A DNA stretch of 64,000 nt from Macrobrachium rosenbergii (lineage: Eukaryota; Arthropoda; Malacostraca; Decapoda; Palaemonidae), in the NCBI RefSeq assembly GCF_040412425.1, contig NC_089777.1:33280037-33344036 (forward strand), given 5' to 3'. Positions 21,649 to 44,377 of the stretch are shown in pieces. The translations under genes and the position numbers were made by a program. Numbering within the stretch: the stretch's first letter is position 1; each line of letters starts with the position of its first letter. The notes under the pieces were generated by a model. The model was given only the letters and a program-made list of their open reading frames with translations. It made no database searches and had not been told where the DNA came from.

Positions 21649-23604
21649 GTTTCAGTATATGAAACCTATTCGCATGGAACAAGCACACAGGGGCCATTGA
21701 AAGAATGTTGGTTTCAACCTCCCACCGCAGACCCCACACCACAGCAGTAAATGATCATGATACAGAGCCAGTGATTTTTCATCGCCCTGGGGGAGGCGCG
21801 AACCCACGGCATCTCAGTGGTAATCTCACGACACTAACCACTATACCAGCGAAAAATTTTGAAGCCTATGGATCACCTTCATCAGAGCACGCCTTGTCAA
21901 AGACGAATGTTTGAGACGCATTGAACCTGACGATTTTTATAGGGAGCTGAGCGCCCTGTAAATCTAAATTGTAAGAAGTCGCGACATTTTTTTTTTCGTT
22001 GTCTTTATCCATATCTCTTTTCATCACATTTCCTCGACTTCTCTTGTTTTTGTCTTCTGGTCATACCTTCTAAACCTAAGGTTCACTTTAATACAGATCC
22101 CTCCCCTATTTAACCACCTCTCGGGGTGCACTGTGGGCATTACTAAACGTTCTTTGCAGCGTCCCTTCGCCCCCTAGCTTCAACCCCTTTCATTCCTTTT
22201 ACTGCACCTCCATGCATATTCTCTTTCCTCCATCTTACTATCCACCCTCTCCTAACAATTATTTCATAGTGCAACTGCGAGGTTTTCCTCCTGTTACACC
22301 TTTCAATACTTTTTACTCTTAATTTCCTTTCCAGAGCTGAATGACCTCATAGGCCGCAGTGTTTGGCCTTTAGTCTAAGTTCTATATTCCATTCCATTCC
22401 CATATTTAACCGTGTCCACGATTTTAACGCCCTTCCCCCCAACCCACCCACCCACCCGCCCTCTCCCAGTGTCCAAGCTGTAAATTCGCATGGAGAATGA
22501 CGAGTGCGACCACGTGGTTCCTAGAAAAGCACATGGGCGATTAAATTTCTTTTTTTAATCCTGCCTTTTCTTTCTCATTAAATAGGGATGAATAATTCAA
22601 AAAGTATTTACAAAGAAATGAACAGCCAAGACTGATGGTTTCGTCTGAGGGGGGAAGGGGGATAGTTCTAGTGTGGGTGTGCATATTTTTCAAATGGTAC
22701 AATTTAACATAATGATAACTGGTAGCCTACGTACGAGGCTACCAGTAATATCCCGGTCACAAATAACCAGCTAAAATCTAGTGGAACTTAATACTAATGA
22801 GCAATAAAATCAGAGTTACAGTATTTCATATATAGAACACATAGGTACAACAATTCAGCGCTATTCAGATCTATCCTAAGTTTAATGTAATAAAGGAGTA
22901 AGATACCGCAAATGCCCAGTACCCCTTGTTTACTCGAGCAAAACTATTTCCCCTTTAATAAAGTAGCCTACGTCAGTCGTGATGAGTCATGGATGCTTCC
23001 TAGTGTAAAGGATATACAACATTCACACAAACTGCCTCTGAGGATGGAGTGCGTGGGCATTCTTTGCTTACAAAGGACCCCGCCTGATGGACCAAGTGCG
23101 GGCGGACCTGAAGGCCTCCAGAAGTAAACGTGGAAGATGCAAGATAGGAACCAAGCGACAAGCAATACGTCATCCCTTTATCATCTTTACAGAGCTTACG
23201 TATGCAACCTTAACATGCTCTCAAAAGTTTAGTGAATCTTTTGTCATTATTACTGGTCGCAACACTTGCAAAGTCATTTAGAACAAGAACTACCCTCGCG
23301 TTAAAAATGAACAGAACGAATGCAATAAAACAAGGGCAATATGTAATAAACAGATAAATACATAAATAGATAAATATCAATGAATAAATATACATCATTA
23401 AGTAGCAACCAAAACAGCACTGACTGATGTAGAAAATTAGCCTCCAAGCAACGATTACCGAAGCCTCGATAAGTAAATCATTTTCAGGCCCAAAATAAAA
23501 TGGTAATAATTTTTCGGTGGTGGCCATTCCAAAACGTCGTAGGCTACCTCACGCAAGGCCATCTAGAGGAGGACACGAGGAACAGAGTCTTACCTGGGAG
23601 TCAT
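431..23604 (-). CDS. POMGNT1-like O-mannose beta-1,2-GlcNAc transferase (12 exons, 3' end outside window)
   Basis: The family transfers GlcNAc from UDP-GlcNAc in beta-1,2 linkage to O-linked mannose in the Golgi (known of POMGNT1). Exons 23604-23594, 20574-20337, 17868-17712, 16601-16471, 14040-13828, 12967-12748, 11649-11519, 10800-10736, 9245-9087, 7865-7767, 4857-4659 and 618-431 join with GT-AG introns and matching phases to give 603 codons without a stop. Residues 9-23 form a hydrophobic signal anchor. About 80-325 is an ILEI/FAM3-like stem domain. The catalytic part follows: GNR at 381-383, the metal-binding LEDD at 463-466, a GW loop near 519, DWDYW at 544-548 and IIPEISR after it. Human POMGNT1 is 660 residues, so roughly the last 60-100 residues lie left of position 1. 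Arthropods carry several POMGNT1-like paralogues, so the family is firm but orthology to POMGNT1 itself is not. Confidence 0.92.
1744..2014 (+). mobile_element. tRNA-derived SINE (family A) with 14-bp target duplication
   Basis: The body 1758-2000 matches the other family A copies, including 'GGCCAGCCCTAGGAGAGC' and the 3' end 'GGTTAAACTAAG'. It is flanked by a perfect 14-bp direct repeat, TTAAAACCGTTCCT, at 1744-1757 and 2001-2014, showing insertion by target-primed reverse transcription. Confidence 0.9.
2671..3003 (+). mobile_element. SINE-like retroposon, family B (copy 1)
   Basis: A roughly 300-bp element that starts CCCCGTAGGG and ends GGCCTAAATTCTATA. It is bounded by a 16-bp direct repeat, AACTCATAAGACTATA at 2671-2686 and the same with one change at 2988-3003. 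It has eight relatives in this window. No protein is encoded. Confidence 0.88.
3270..3350 (+). repeat. CCTAA-rich stretch
   Basis: Several CCTAAC motifs (for example CCTTCCTAACCTAACTTAGG), matching the complement of the arthropod telomere unit TTAGG, but irregular. Confidence 0.35.
4047..4245. repeat. (TA)n(CATA)n microsatellite inside a 22-bp inverted repeat
   Basis: Arms at 4047-4068 and 4224-4245 are complementary at 21 of 22 positions. The loop is (TA)n followed by (CATA)n. Confidence 0.85.
4364..4489. repeat. (TA)n microsatellite with GT tract
   Basis: (GT)n and imperfect ATAC precede a pure (TA)n from 4404. Confidence 0.95.
4659..4857 (-). CDS. POMGNT1-like exon 11
   Basis: Acceptor TTGGGACAG and donor GTGAGT. 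It encodes [36 protein letters not shown] and ILPKWIP, aligning with the SAWND-to-PKW segment of POMGNT1. The usual SAWND is replaced by SAYSH. Confidence 0.92.
5637..6357. mobile_element. Non-autonomous hAT-like element
   Basis: The left end CAGTGGGCGTAGC and the right end (complement CATTGGCGTCGC) are related terminal inverted repeats of the CAGTGGCGTAGC type. They are followed inside by G-rich runs (GGGGGCGCC and GGGGGCCCGG). Eight-base flanks CTTGAATA (5637-5644) and CTTGAAAA (6350-6357) fit the 8-bp duplication of hAT transposons. No transposase reading frame is present. Confidence 0.7.
7557..7629. repeat. (AAT)n microsatellite
   Basis: Pure ATA/TAA triplet run of about 73 bp. Confidence 0.97.
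7767..7865 (-). CDS. POMGNT1-like exon 10 (LEDD metal site)
   Basis: Acceptor CACACAG and donor GTAAGT. It encodes [15 protein letters not shown] then [16 protein letters not shown]; the acidic LEDD corresponds to the metal-binding motif of the family. Confidence 0.93.
8864..8923. repeat. (CT)n microsatellite
   Basis: Pure CT run of 60 bp. Confidence 0.97.
9087..9245 (-). CDS. POMGNT1-like exon 9
   Basis: Acceptor CTACACAG and donor GTGAGA. It encodes [19 protein letters not shown] and NARISR, the second strand and helix of the GT-A fold. The acceptor region is the first unit of a 40-bp minisatellite filling the upstream intron. Confidence 0.9.
9236..9835. repeat. Degenerate 40-bp minisatellite starting at the exon 9 boundary
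   Basis: About 14 diverged units of 35-44 bp, each recognisable as CTTTAGGAGCCT-N3-TA-ACCAAGATRAAT then GGTGTTAG. The first unit (9236-9275) spans the first bases of exon 9 and its splice acceptor. On the minus strand each unit therefore resembles a 3' splice site, with several ending in an AG before CTCCTAAA. Confidence 0.8.
10736..10800 (-). CDS. POMGNT1-like exon 8 (first catalytic strand)
   Basis: A 65-nt exon with acceptor CTTCCAG and donor GTATGA. It encodes [17 protein letters not shown], the first Rossmann strand and the GNR nucleotide-sugar loop of GT13 enzymes. Confidence 0.9.
11265..11585. repeat. 159-bp tandem duplication copying half of exon 7 and its donor
   Basis: Copy 1 is 11265-11423 and copy 2 is 11424-11585, with period 159. 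Copy 2 contains the real 3' half of exon 7. Copy 1 keeps an open frame ([16 protein letters not shown]) at 11423-11361 and a GTGAGC donor, but has no acceptor because the duplication starts inside the exon. Confidence 0.9.
11519..11649 (-). CDS. POMGNT1-like exon 7 (Cys-rich linker to catalytic domain)
   Basis: Donor GTAAGT. The acceptor is GATGAAG with a pyrimidine run upstream. It encodes RWCDKW through [14 protein letters not shown] to RTVPKM. The cysteine spacing matches the linker before the GT-A fold in POMGNT1. Its 3' half is tandemly duplicated in the next intron. Confidence 0.88.
12130..12362. mobile_element. MITE-like element with about 30-bp terminal inverted repeats
   Basis: The left end reads GAATTTCCGAATC then CCTAGATAGTGACC. 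The right end is the complement of GGAAATTCGGATC then CCTAGATAGCGACC. An inner hairpin at 12149-12192 repeats the CCTAGATA motif. It contains TACTAAACACGCCG, close to a motif at 40.47 kb. Confidence 0.55.
12748..12967 (-). CDS. POMGNT1-like exon 6 (end of stem domain)
   Basis: Acceptor CTTTTCAG, donor GTATGT. It encodes [14 protein letters not shown] followed by [14 protein letters not shown], matching the helix and 'R-D-x-W-A' strand of the stem domain. Confidence 0.88.
13444..13778. mobile_element. Foldback element, about 160-bp arms
   Basis: Arms 13444-13603 and 13614-13778 are highly complementary, for example ATATCTGTCGTGCA and TGCACGACAGATAT. The loop is only about ten bases. No coding capacity. 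Confidence 0.85.
13828..14040 (-). CDS. POMGNT1-like exon 5 (ILEI/FAM3-like core)
   Basis: Acceptor CTTTCAG, donor GTACGT. It encodes 71 residues including [13 protein letters not shown] and a later GRVALLTTY, both typical of the ILEI/FAM3 fold (a hydrophobic strand and the 'G-R-hydrophobic' strand before the long helix). Phase 0 at both ends. Confidence 0.88.
14041..15492. other. Intron sequence, no further feature
   Basis: First part of the intron between exons 4 and 5 (minus strand). I see only short AT-rich sequence and no repeat or conserved frame. Confidence 0.5.
15493..15795 (+). mobile_element. tRNA-derived SINE (family A), most complete copy
   Basis: The head carries a polymerase III A-box-like GTTAGCTGAGTCGGTTGAGC and a B-box-like GAGTTCAATTCC. 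The body and tail match the other copies. A 14-bp target duplication, TTATGGTGGTCTTG (15493-15506) and the same with one change (15782-15795), brackets it. Confidence 0.9.
16471..16601 (-). CDS. POMGNT1-like exon 4 (stem domain)
   Basis: Acceptor TGTTCCAG and donor GTAAGC. It encodes [13 protein letters not shown] to QVDNKT. It enters with two bases of a split Asp codon and ends in phase 0. Confidence 0.82.
17055..17513 (-). other. 152-codon open frame in an intron, function unknown
   Basis: An uninterrupted minus-strand frame with many Cys and Ser, lying in the intron between exons 3 and 4. It overlaps a 100-codon frame on the other strand. It has no recognisable domain and adding it would not improve the stem domain. 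It may be chance, or part of a diverged repeat. Confidence 0.15.
17712..17868 (-). CDS. POMGNT1-like exon 3 (stem domain)
   Basis: Acceptor CCTCTAG, donor GTAAGT. It starts [13 protein letters not shown] and includes two N-glycosylation sequons (NET, NYT). The exon leaves one base that completes the Asp codon of the next exon. Confidence 0.82.
17869..20336. other. Intron with little recognisable content
   Basis: Intron between exons 2 and 3. It contains a short (GT)n at 18260-18280 and an imperfect (TA)n/(TG)n tract at 19825-19970. The rest is AT-rich sequence without a supported feature. Confidence 0.5.
20337..20574 (-). CDS. POMGNT1-like exon 2 (signal anchor and stem)
   Basis: Acceptor CTCAACAG at 20575 and donor GTAAGT at 20336-20331. 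It encodes residues 4-83: a basic K, then [11 protein letters not shown] (membrane anchor), then a charged, probably helical segment ([17 protein letters not shown]) ending in DDGK, where the stem domain starts. Confidence 0.85.
21597..21648. repeat. (ATT)n microsatellite
   Basis: Pure ATT run. Confidence 0.95.
22107..22411 (+). mobile_element. SINE-like retroposon, family B (copy 2, 5'-truncated)
   Basis: Matches family B from GGGGTGCACTG to TCTATATTCCATTCC. Direct repeat TATTTAACC at 22107-22115 and 22403-22411 is a likely target duplication. Confidence 0.85.
23594..23604 (-). CDS. POMGNT1-like exon 1 (start codon exon)
   Basis: The minus strand reads ATG ACT CCC AG followed by GTAAGA, a consensus donor. 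Joining to the next exon gives M-T-P-R-K-L ahead of the hydrophobic anchor, which is why this start was chosen. The exon continues upstream as 5' UTR; its transcription start was not located. Confidence 0.72.
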
Positions 23605-24455
23605 AGTAAGGACGTCAGATTAGCAAATGCAGAGTAATTCCAGTCACACTCACAGCGAACGCAACCTTGGAGAACGATAAACGGACGAAACAACGCACAA
23701 ACGATAACATTTAAGCTGGCTGTATATTCTCATCGTACACACGTCATGAACGGCACCACGAACACAAACGAGTGATTCTGAAGGAGGAAAAGAGACTGAA
23801 AAAGCGCCATATCTTCAGAAGGTTACTGCATAACCTTTATTATTTTTTCATTATATCAAATACTTTCGTGTTCTACTTTTAAAGGGCCAGTTTTAAGTCA
23901 TTATATTAGAATCCACTATGCAGGAAGTTGTAGCACACAAGAAGAAAAAGTAAATAGAAAGAGTAGATTGAAATTTGGGCCTAGTCAGAAACTGCGTGCC
24001 CGGGAATTAATGGTCTGAATTTCCTCAACCGTATCTCGCTCCGAACCAGATCTAAATTGTAGATTATCGTACACTAACTACACTGACTGAGGAACTATAA
24101 ATGCAACCGAAGCAGAGAGGTAGTTAGATAGGAAGAGAGAGAGAGACAGAGAAAGAGATTGAGAGATGGCGTAACATCACCCAAGAGCAACGTATGAGCA
24201 AGTAGAATAAAATAGTGTCGGTCCTGTGCATGGAAAGATGTGAACAGTTCCTTCTTAGCTGAGGTATTTATTTTACGTAAATTACCCTAATGGATGTTAA
24301 TGTTTTGCTTACATAAATATCATTTGATAGCAGATTAGTTAACTAGTTGACAGCTTTGCTATGTAGTCACTCATGTATGGCAATTAACAAGCGTCTCAGT
24401 GCTCATGTTTGCATTTGTGGACTCATTTCCGTTCATGTTCGTTTGTGTGTGTAGG

Positions 24456-24456
<1 letters not shown>

Positions 24457-24528
<72 letters not shown>

Positions 24529-24530
24529 CA
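24457..24530. repeat. (TA)n(TG)n microsatellite
   Basis: (TA)n to about 24486, then (TG)n. Confidence 0.95.
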
Positions 24531-24689
24531 TTTTCCTATAATAAAGGCAACTTCGAGATTTATTTTATACTTTCAAAATTCCCATATCTGCATTTATATA
24601 TTATATATGGCAAATCACCGTGATTCATATACAAAAATTTCCTTTAACAAAAAAAAATATATTTTCATATAAATTGCCGAAGAAAAGTT

Positions 24690-24860
24690 GATAAGACACT
24701 AAAAAACAGTGTTATCTGCGGACATTTTCTATAGTAACGTTTCTCAGATTTATTTTATACAAAATTCCCAACCAGTCATCTTATCTTTACAAAAAAGAAA
24801 AAAAAAAGAAAGACACTAGGAAAACAGTGTTATCTACGGACCAACGTTTCTCAGAACAAG
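24690..24860. repeat. Imperfect local tandem duplication
   Basis: ACACTA-AAAACAGTGTTATCT-CGGAC and AACGTTTCTCAGA occur twice, at about 24697-24750 and 24812-24855. The arrangement is a diverged tandem copy. Confidence 0.6.
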
Positions 24861-25323
24861 TTAGGTAATCCCAAGGGCTACCTGTGGATTTCAGCGCGCA
24901 GCCCGACGACGACAGTGGCTCGGGATTTCCAGCGTATTCTTCAGAATAGTTATACACTCGTTAAGCCTTGTTTGGGAAGTCCTTCATCTCGTTTTTCTGA
25001 CGAACGAATGACGTTCGAATGAATGTTTGGTATCTATTTGTAATGCTTTTTTTTTATTAATGTTTTAACTTAGTCTGTCTTTTATTCATACGTGTGTATT
25101 CGATTTTGTGAAAGATTCCTTTGCAAGTTAGTGTCCTATTTTGGTAAGTTCAATCTAAATCCTTGTTTGTTTCGGATTACAATGATAATAATAATGTAAT
25201 ATAAAAGTTACAATTATACAAAGAAATTGTACTAATATTAATATTAATAAATTAAATCAATATTTATATAATTGTGGATTTTTATTATATAACAGTTTAC
25301 CACGATGTTTGGAAATTCTCACC

Positions 25324-25464
<141 letters not shown>

Positions 25465-25465
25465 T

Positions 25466-25956
25466 CGGGAGAAAACCCTCTTTTAAGCAGGTAATGTTAA
25501 ATGAAATTGCTGCATCAGCTGCCTTTAATTTGTATAGAGTCTTCTCAATTTTTCTAATTATTGCTTTTTCTAGCAGCAGAGAAAAAGCAATAATTAGAAA
25601 AATAGAGAACACCCTATACAAATTGAATGCAGGTAATTCAGCGATTTCATTTAACATTACCTATTATTATTATTATATTATTATTTTGTTGAATATGATG
25701 GCAGCCTTGGTTGCATTAATCTTGTCGATTATTCGTTCAACTCTTGTAATTAGTCTTTTTTCTTCTTCAGTAACAGAATTAAGTAAAATGCCGGAGTTCA
25801 TTGCAGGGGTTTTATTTATAAATAAATAAAAACCCCTCTGTTACTGAAGAAGAAAAAAGACTAATTAGAAGAGCTAAACGAATAATCTACAAGATTAATG
25901 CAACCAAGACTGCCATCATATTCAACAAAACATGTTTGAAAGAGGGCCTATACCCG

Positions 25957-25960
<4 letters not shown>
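25466..25960. mobile_element. Compound inverted element, possibly Penelope-like fragments
   Basis: There are two back-to-back inverted repeats: arms 25489-25572 with 25580-25662, and 25688-25801 with about 25825-25926. Arms read outward encode related peptides with a shared pattern, K-hydrophobic-I-R, YK(L/I)-A, AISFN or AIIFN, then TCLKEG and PK. TCLKEG-PK resembles the N-terminal part of some Penelope-like retroelements; that assignment is from memory and uncertain. (ATT)n flanks it on both sides. Confidence 0.5.

Positions 25961-26029
<69 letters not shown>
25961..26029. repeat. (ATT)n microsatellite
   Basis: Pure ATT run right of the compound inverted element. Confidence 0.95.
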
Positions 26030-27786
26030 TGTTCTAAAGTTGTTTGAAATTGTGAGTGACCATTGTCTTGTTCTTTCTCAGGACCCATCCCTGACGAAGG
26101 AAATGGTTTAATGTGAAAAACAGTTATTATATCATTGATTCTTGCCTCCAGAGTGAACTGCATATAATTGTTTTAAATACGTAATTAGTGAACGAAGGTT
26201 TTAACCGAAATCTAAATATTTTGCGAATGCTACGGTGCAAGTCGAGACGATGCATATTATAGCAAGTAAACTTAATTGTCTGCTTTGATAAGGATGAGTC
26301 TAGTAATGTAGCTCTGATGATTAACCTGAAGAAATAGGAAACGGTGAAGTAACTGTAAAATGATAAAAGTTAAATTACTGACTAACGGAAAGGGATTGCA
26401 ACACAAAAGACTACAGATAACTCTTGGTTGCTCACTTGATGAGTTAGAGAGCTATGCATGGTTTTGTTTCTTTTAATTTAATGGCATATCGTACTAGATT
26501 ACTTTTGTTTTTTTTACTTAGGATGATATTGTTATTTATGTTATTGGTCTCTCTCGCAGATGGCGCCTTATAAGAAAATCTTTACTAAAGGTACTTTGAA
26601 ACTCTCTTACGTCCCAAGGTCATATATAATTCTACCTTAGTCTAAATCCCTTAAACCAATAACAGTCATTTGTTATGCCTTGTGTGACGTCCAAGGTTAC
26701 GTAAGTAATCCGTCGTTCCTCAGAACTAAAGGGTTCTGAATACGTGTTCGGAGTGGACCCAGGGTTTTGCTTCCACATAGACCGTTCCATGTGTAAACAT
26801 TTACTGTGTGAACCTTAAATTACCGTTGTATTAAATTCCATAAATTCGCAAATGCATACGAAGCCATCTTCAATTTGCTTATTTTTTGTCTGAACATCAT
26901 AACGGGCAACAGCTGGAATACGAGCAGGTATTTTGTGACACGATCTTATTAGGCCTAGGGCAACGATAATCTCCTACGGTGGCTCAAGTTAGATGCAGTT
27001 GCCAGTTTGTCTGGACGAGAGAAACACCGGCAACTTCTTTGGGAACAACTGGACAGGTCCCCAGGCCCGCGAGGCGCGAGATCATTATTCTCAGCCAGTT
27101 CCTACTCAGTCGTGTAACAAAGAGGTGGCTTCGACTTCCAACTTTTCTGGTGTAGCTCGGTCAGTGATCTTACTTTTATTGTGGTTTGGAAAATGATTTT
27201 GTTGATTCCAAGGCTATAACTCTGAATGAATATGTGGCGGTGTGAATTTTAGGAACTCAGGAAAATATGAGAATCGGGAAAAATAACATCTTGTAAGAGA
27301 GAATAACACATGATTCTTTAAAGAGGCAAAATACTCACTCCTCACGATTATTCGAATGTCGTGACTGTACCCAATTAAGTTACTATACGTGAACGAAGTG
27401 TACTGCGCAGCAAATGTTTAGCGTTTATAATCAGTGGTGCAATCTGAGTTCTACCTAAAAGCCTAACTTTTTGGCAAGCATAAAGCTACATCTTATGGCT
27501 TAACGGCGAGGATATTGTCAAATCCGTGACTGATTACACTCATATAAGTTGTTCAGAATAATATATAAATTTGTTTCATATCTAGGTCGCGTGAAAGCAG
27601 GTTTTCCAACACTTCTCCGAAGTTTTACAGTCTGATCGCCAGCTGACTTGCATTTTCCATTCATTGACATTCGATTGCCCAGTTTTAAAAGAGGGAAACC
27701 GGATTATGGGGTATTTTGAATCACCCAAAAATGTAAATCATGGTTCAACAGTCCTATTGTAAATTTTAACTCTACCTTTCAACATC

Positions 27787-27787
<1 letters not shown>

Positions 27788-27850
<63 letters not shown>

Positions 27851-27860
27851 TCTTCTTCTT
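27788..27860. repeat. (CT)n(CTT)n microsatellite
   Basis: CT run changing to CTT at the end. Confidence 0.95.
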
Positions 27861-28936
27861 TTCTTTTTTATATATCAAGAACTGAGTAGGGAAAGGCATT
27901 AGCTTCTCAGCCCAGCCAGGAAATACGTCAAAACAATAAAACAATGAGTCGTACACTTTCTAGACACTAACCTCTCAATTTCAGACTGGTGCAGTTCTCT
28001 ACACTTACAATTTTAAGCAAGGGCACTAAATATATTAAATTGTTTGGACACATGATCTGAAAATGGATTTTTCACAGAAATATTGGACCTGGTTCGTTAT
28101 TTCGGACTGGTCTCACGAGTAAAGGTTGCTTTAGAAAGTAATCGGCTTGTAATTTAAACAAAAACAAAAAAAAAAAAGAAAAAGAAAAACACAAACAGCT
28201 CGAGTAAAGTATGGCCCCTGTCCTCCCTTTGAAAAGTAAGTTGCTTTAGAAAATAAGCGGATCGTAATTTAAATAAAAAAGAAAACACTAACAGCTCGAG
28301 TAACAGTATGGTTGTCAATTGCCGAACAGGACCCAGTTGATTTTAGTGAATCCTTGAAGGTAACTTTTGGTTTAGTTCGTTGTATCTCACAAGAATGCCT
28401 GTAAATCGAAGTCACGCAATACTGTACGTAGGGTCGATAAACACAGAAAGCGTTAATTTACAATTTCTAACATTTACAGCAATTCCTATATGACTATATC
28501 ATATAAATAGTAGCGTCTAAGAACGCACAAAATATTTTATCTTAATCAGTCCTTCCTGGAAATTACAAGGTGTCATCAACCCATCAACCACCGCGCGCCG
28601 AATAATTCACTGACTTGAATGAGCAACTGACGTCATGGAGAGTTTTTTTTTTTTCTCTCCAAAGAGAAAAAAAAAATATTCTTCGGGTAAGGAAATGACG
28701 TAATAGGAAAACAAGTTCTTGCTGTCTTGTTCTTGGAAAACATTCAGGACACTAGGAAGATTTCCCTTATTCATGGGTCTAGAGATTCCGTAAGGTGGAA
28801 AATTCGTTTTTCCCAGCCAGTGAAATCGTGGAAAATCACGCAATCTCTTTCCCCGAGGAAGAGTTAACAAAGTGTATCTGGATTCTGGATTTCATTTCGT
28901 AATCGGACTTGATGACAATCAAACTTTTATATACAT

Positions 28937-29236
<300 letters not shown>

Positions 29237-29273
29237 ATATTCATCACGTTCCATATTTTCGTGATTCAATTAT

Positions 29274-29387
<114 letters not shown>

Positions 29388-30908
29388 TGTATATTCGTGA
29401 TGTACTTGCGCCAAAGAGTCGAAGTGGTAACAAAATTATATCGGATTTGTGCAGCGTGTAAAAATGTATCTATCTCTCCATGGATGGATAACACATTTCA
29501 TGCATAATCATTGATATTTATTTTCTAATAGCCCTTCAATATCTTCATATCAGTGGACATGTTGCCTAATAATAGAATCTGTCTTCATTGAAAATTATCT
29601 GTCTTAAATAAGAGAAGGAAATGGTTTTCAAAAGTAAATTTAGTCGGCAGCAACAAAAGTCAATGAAATGTCCTTGAAGTGAGCCTCAGGGAAGGAGCTT
29701 GTTAGGTTCTCTTTATTTTATTAGATTTGTTCTTTGTTTCCTCAGACAGCCACGTCATTTTGTTCGAAATTCAAAACGTGAAAAAGTCCTGGACACATTT
29801 CTCGCTTTGCTGTCCTTCTAATCATAATTACTGCCAATGTTTACAAGTGCCCCCTCTGTGTTTGTGCGTACGTGAGCGCATGCGCATATGTTGGTGTGTA
29901 TAATGCATGACTGAAGTAAACAATATGTCAAGTGGAAGAGAAGGACTCAAAATAATTTTATTTAGATTTTTCCAAAGCATCCGGGTTCATTCTGCTTGAA
30001 TAACTTAGTTTAGTTTAGGCAGATGGCGGAATCCGCTCTCCCTCTGAGTGGGGCCGTGGTTGGCAGAATGCCATCTACAGTAGAAATAAGAGCAAAACAG
30101 AAGTTGGAAGACAACGAAATAGGAAAGAGTGAGCAGGACCCACTTGACCTGATTGTGACCATTCAGGCGTTTGCTTTTCAAGGTCTAAGGTTAAAGTTAT
30201 GAACATCCGTGTGCTCAATGGACCTACAAATTTCGCTTCAAATTCTTTGTAATTTTTGCTTGTAAGATGTTTTCATCTCCTATTGTCTTGTATTCTATGC
30301 AATAGGCATACTCAAATACAAAACTGGGGGACAGAGAGAATGAATGGTTCTTGATAGCATTCCATCTGCTAAATTTTGACCACAAATGTAATCCTTTAAG
30401 TAGAGAAGTTGGGAAAAATCGATTTTCATATACTAAAGGTTTCATCTTCCTCTGAATGATTGACACTGACAAATGTAATCCGGTTTCCGTCTGTATATTT
30501 ATTTTATCTCAACACATTGAGAGGAAATCCCCCAAAACTTAGAAAAAATTTCTGCCATAAATACCATGAATTTTCAAGTTATCGTTAACATTATTATTAC
30601 CGCATGCTATATATGTTATTAGTTCATTATATTAATTTTAGATCCAGGTGACTTCCCATGAAAATGATTTAAAACTTATCCTTGTCATTATAGTTTTGAA
30701 AAGAATAGAATTATTATAAAGCATATCACCTGTATCCATAATGATTCATGTTTCATTATTACGCAGCAAAACCACATATTACATACAATATGTATAGAAT
30801 TAAATAACTTACATTTACACACGTAAATATAATTAATGTCTTAAGGTATCAGTAAATCAGTTTCGATCTCGCATCTTCGAAATGATCAAAGTTATTCAAG
30901 ATCAAAGT

Positions 30909-30927
30909 CTGCAGAATAATAATAATA

Positions 30928-30977
<50 letters not shown>
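30909..30977. repeat. (AAT)n microsatellite
   Basis: AAT run with one interruption. Confidence 0.95.
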
Positions 30978-30980
<3 letters not shown>

Positions 30981-31340
30981 GAATGAATAAATAATTAAGT
31001 AAATAAGTAATTTTTATATCTTATCTATCAGTTATAAAAACGATGAAGTTTAAGAACTGATATCTGATATTTTGAAAACAATTCTTAATATCTGATAGAC
31101 TGAAAACAAAGAAAAAATAAACATTCTCATTTTTAAAGGAAAAGATTCTCTCAACAGAAACTTAGAGGTCGAGGCTGAAAGTAATTACTTGTGAAAATTA
31201 TTACGTTGCACAATGTACAAAAATGGTGAAAATATTTTTATATGAATATATTCTCATAAAGATCATTCCTGACAGCCATTTAGAATAAGAGTAATGATCA
31301 TCATCGTAAGATAATTTTTTCTGTCATTTCAGAAGGAAAA

Positions 31341-42951
<11,611 letters not shown>

Positions 42952-43394
42952 GTGGTTTCTCCTCTCTCTTTCTCTCCTGTTATCTCTCTGTAGGCAACCT
43001 GAGATATTTAAATAATATCTCCAGACCATCCGTAATATATGAAACATCATTAGAATTCTTTATTTGTACTTATTTGAACGTTAGCCTTTTGATAAGTACT
43101 GTTCTGTGGTAAGAAACTGGTGCCTGCCAATAGAACACCGTGATTTCACGTATGAACATATTTTTTCAGCATGTTACAGAAACACGAGATAATGTGATTC
43201 AATTTAGGCCACAAAAGAACAGTTACGATCTCAAGTAAAAGGTTAACAGATTACTTATTGGTTGCTCATAAGTAAAAGCAAAGACGACCTCTACCACAAT
43301 AGTCAATACTACATACATAGTGCATTGTAAACATAGTAACATTTTCACATTTTTTCATGCTACTTCCGTGAAGAGAGGCTTATGTAAACAATGT

Positions 43395-43400
43395 AATAAA
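43395..43400 (+). terminator. Possible polyadenylation signal of the clip protease
   Basis: AATAAA 444 bases after the stop codon; another AATAAA lies at 43465-43470. Confidence 0.3.
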
Positions 43401-44377
43401 AGAAGTAGATACCGAATAATTTTGTCATGATGAGAAGTCACCAACACTGATAATGGTAGAATTAAATAAAATACTTTCACACGGAAGTGGGTCATAGTTT
43501 TCGGGCACCGTGCATAGTTAAGCTTTGGTACAGCCTCCTCCCAATTAGTTGGCATAGCTGATTAATGCTGATGGGATGTGCATTATGAACAGGCCTGTAT
43601 ATTGCTCTTCAAATTGATGATTTTACTCGAGGTTCAGGAGGCTGGTCTTGACTAATTTGAGGAGGGCTCTCCCCACTCCTAACCCCCTGCACTCCCCACC
43701 CCCAAGCCCCAAACCCCTAGATTTTTTTTTTTGTGCATACTTAGGCACACACCTGTTCATCACGCTGGCCTCCCATGGTACTTTACAAAGATTTATTTAA
43801 AACAACTCGAAACTTAAATGCTCACTGAAGCGTATTAAGGAGAATGTTTGGTGTGTGGAGATCTTTTAAATCTTAATTGAAATTATGACATTTATGATTC
43901 ATACGGTATGCTTCTCATTCATACCAAAAGTCTTTGACGGAATATGAAGGACTGCTTCGTGTTTGCCCGACACGATGACCACCTGTGCTTTATTTTGTGA
44001 GTCAGTTGTTTTGTATTTATTTATTTAATTTCATGGTTACCTCCAAATAAGGTGAAATTTAGCTCGCCATATGCTAAGAAATGCCACTTTATTTTACAAC
44101 ATGAGTTTATAGATAAGTGGAACTCATTTTAGTTTAAATTATTATTATTGTTTGTAATGTAATACCTTCTGAAAATATATGAAAATATGATTAAAATTGA
44201 CTAGGAACCTTCCACAGACTTGAATACCTTCAATAAAGGAATGAGTTAACGGAATAGATATTATATTCACAAACAAATGACAACGAATATGTAAGAAATA
44301 AAACCTAAAACAATAAATTAAACAAAGGAGCCATTGCTATTGTATACCCTCTTCTGCACAAGAACAAACAAATAGAT

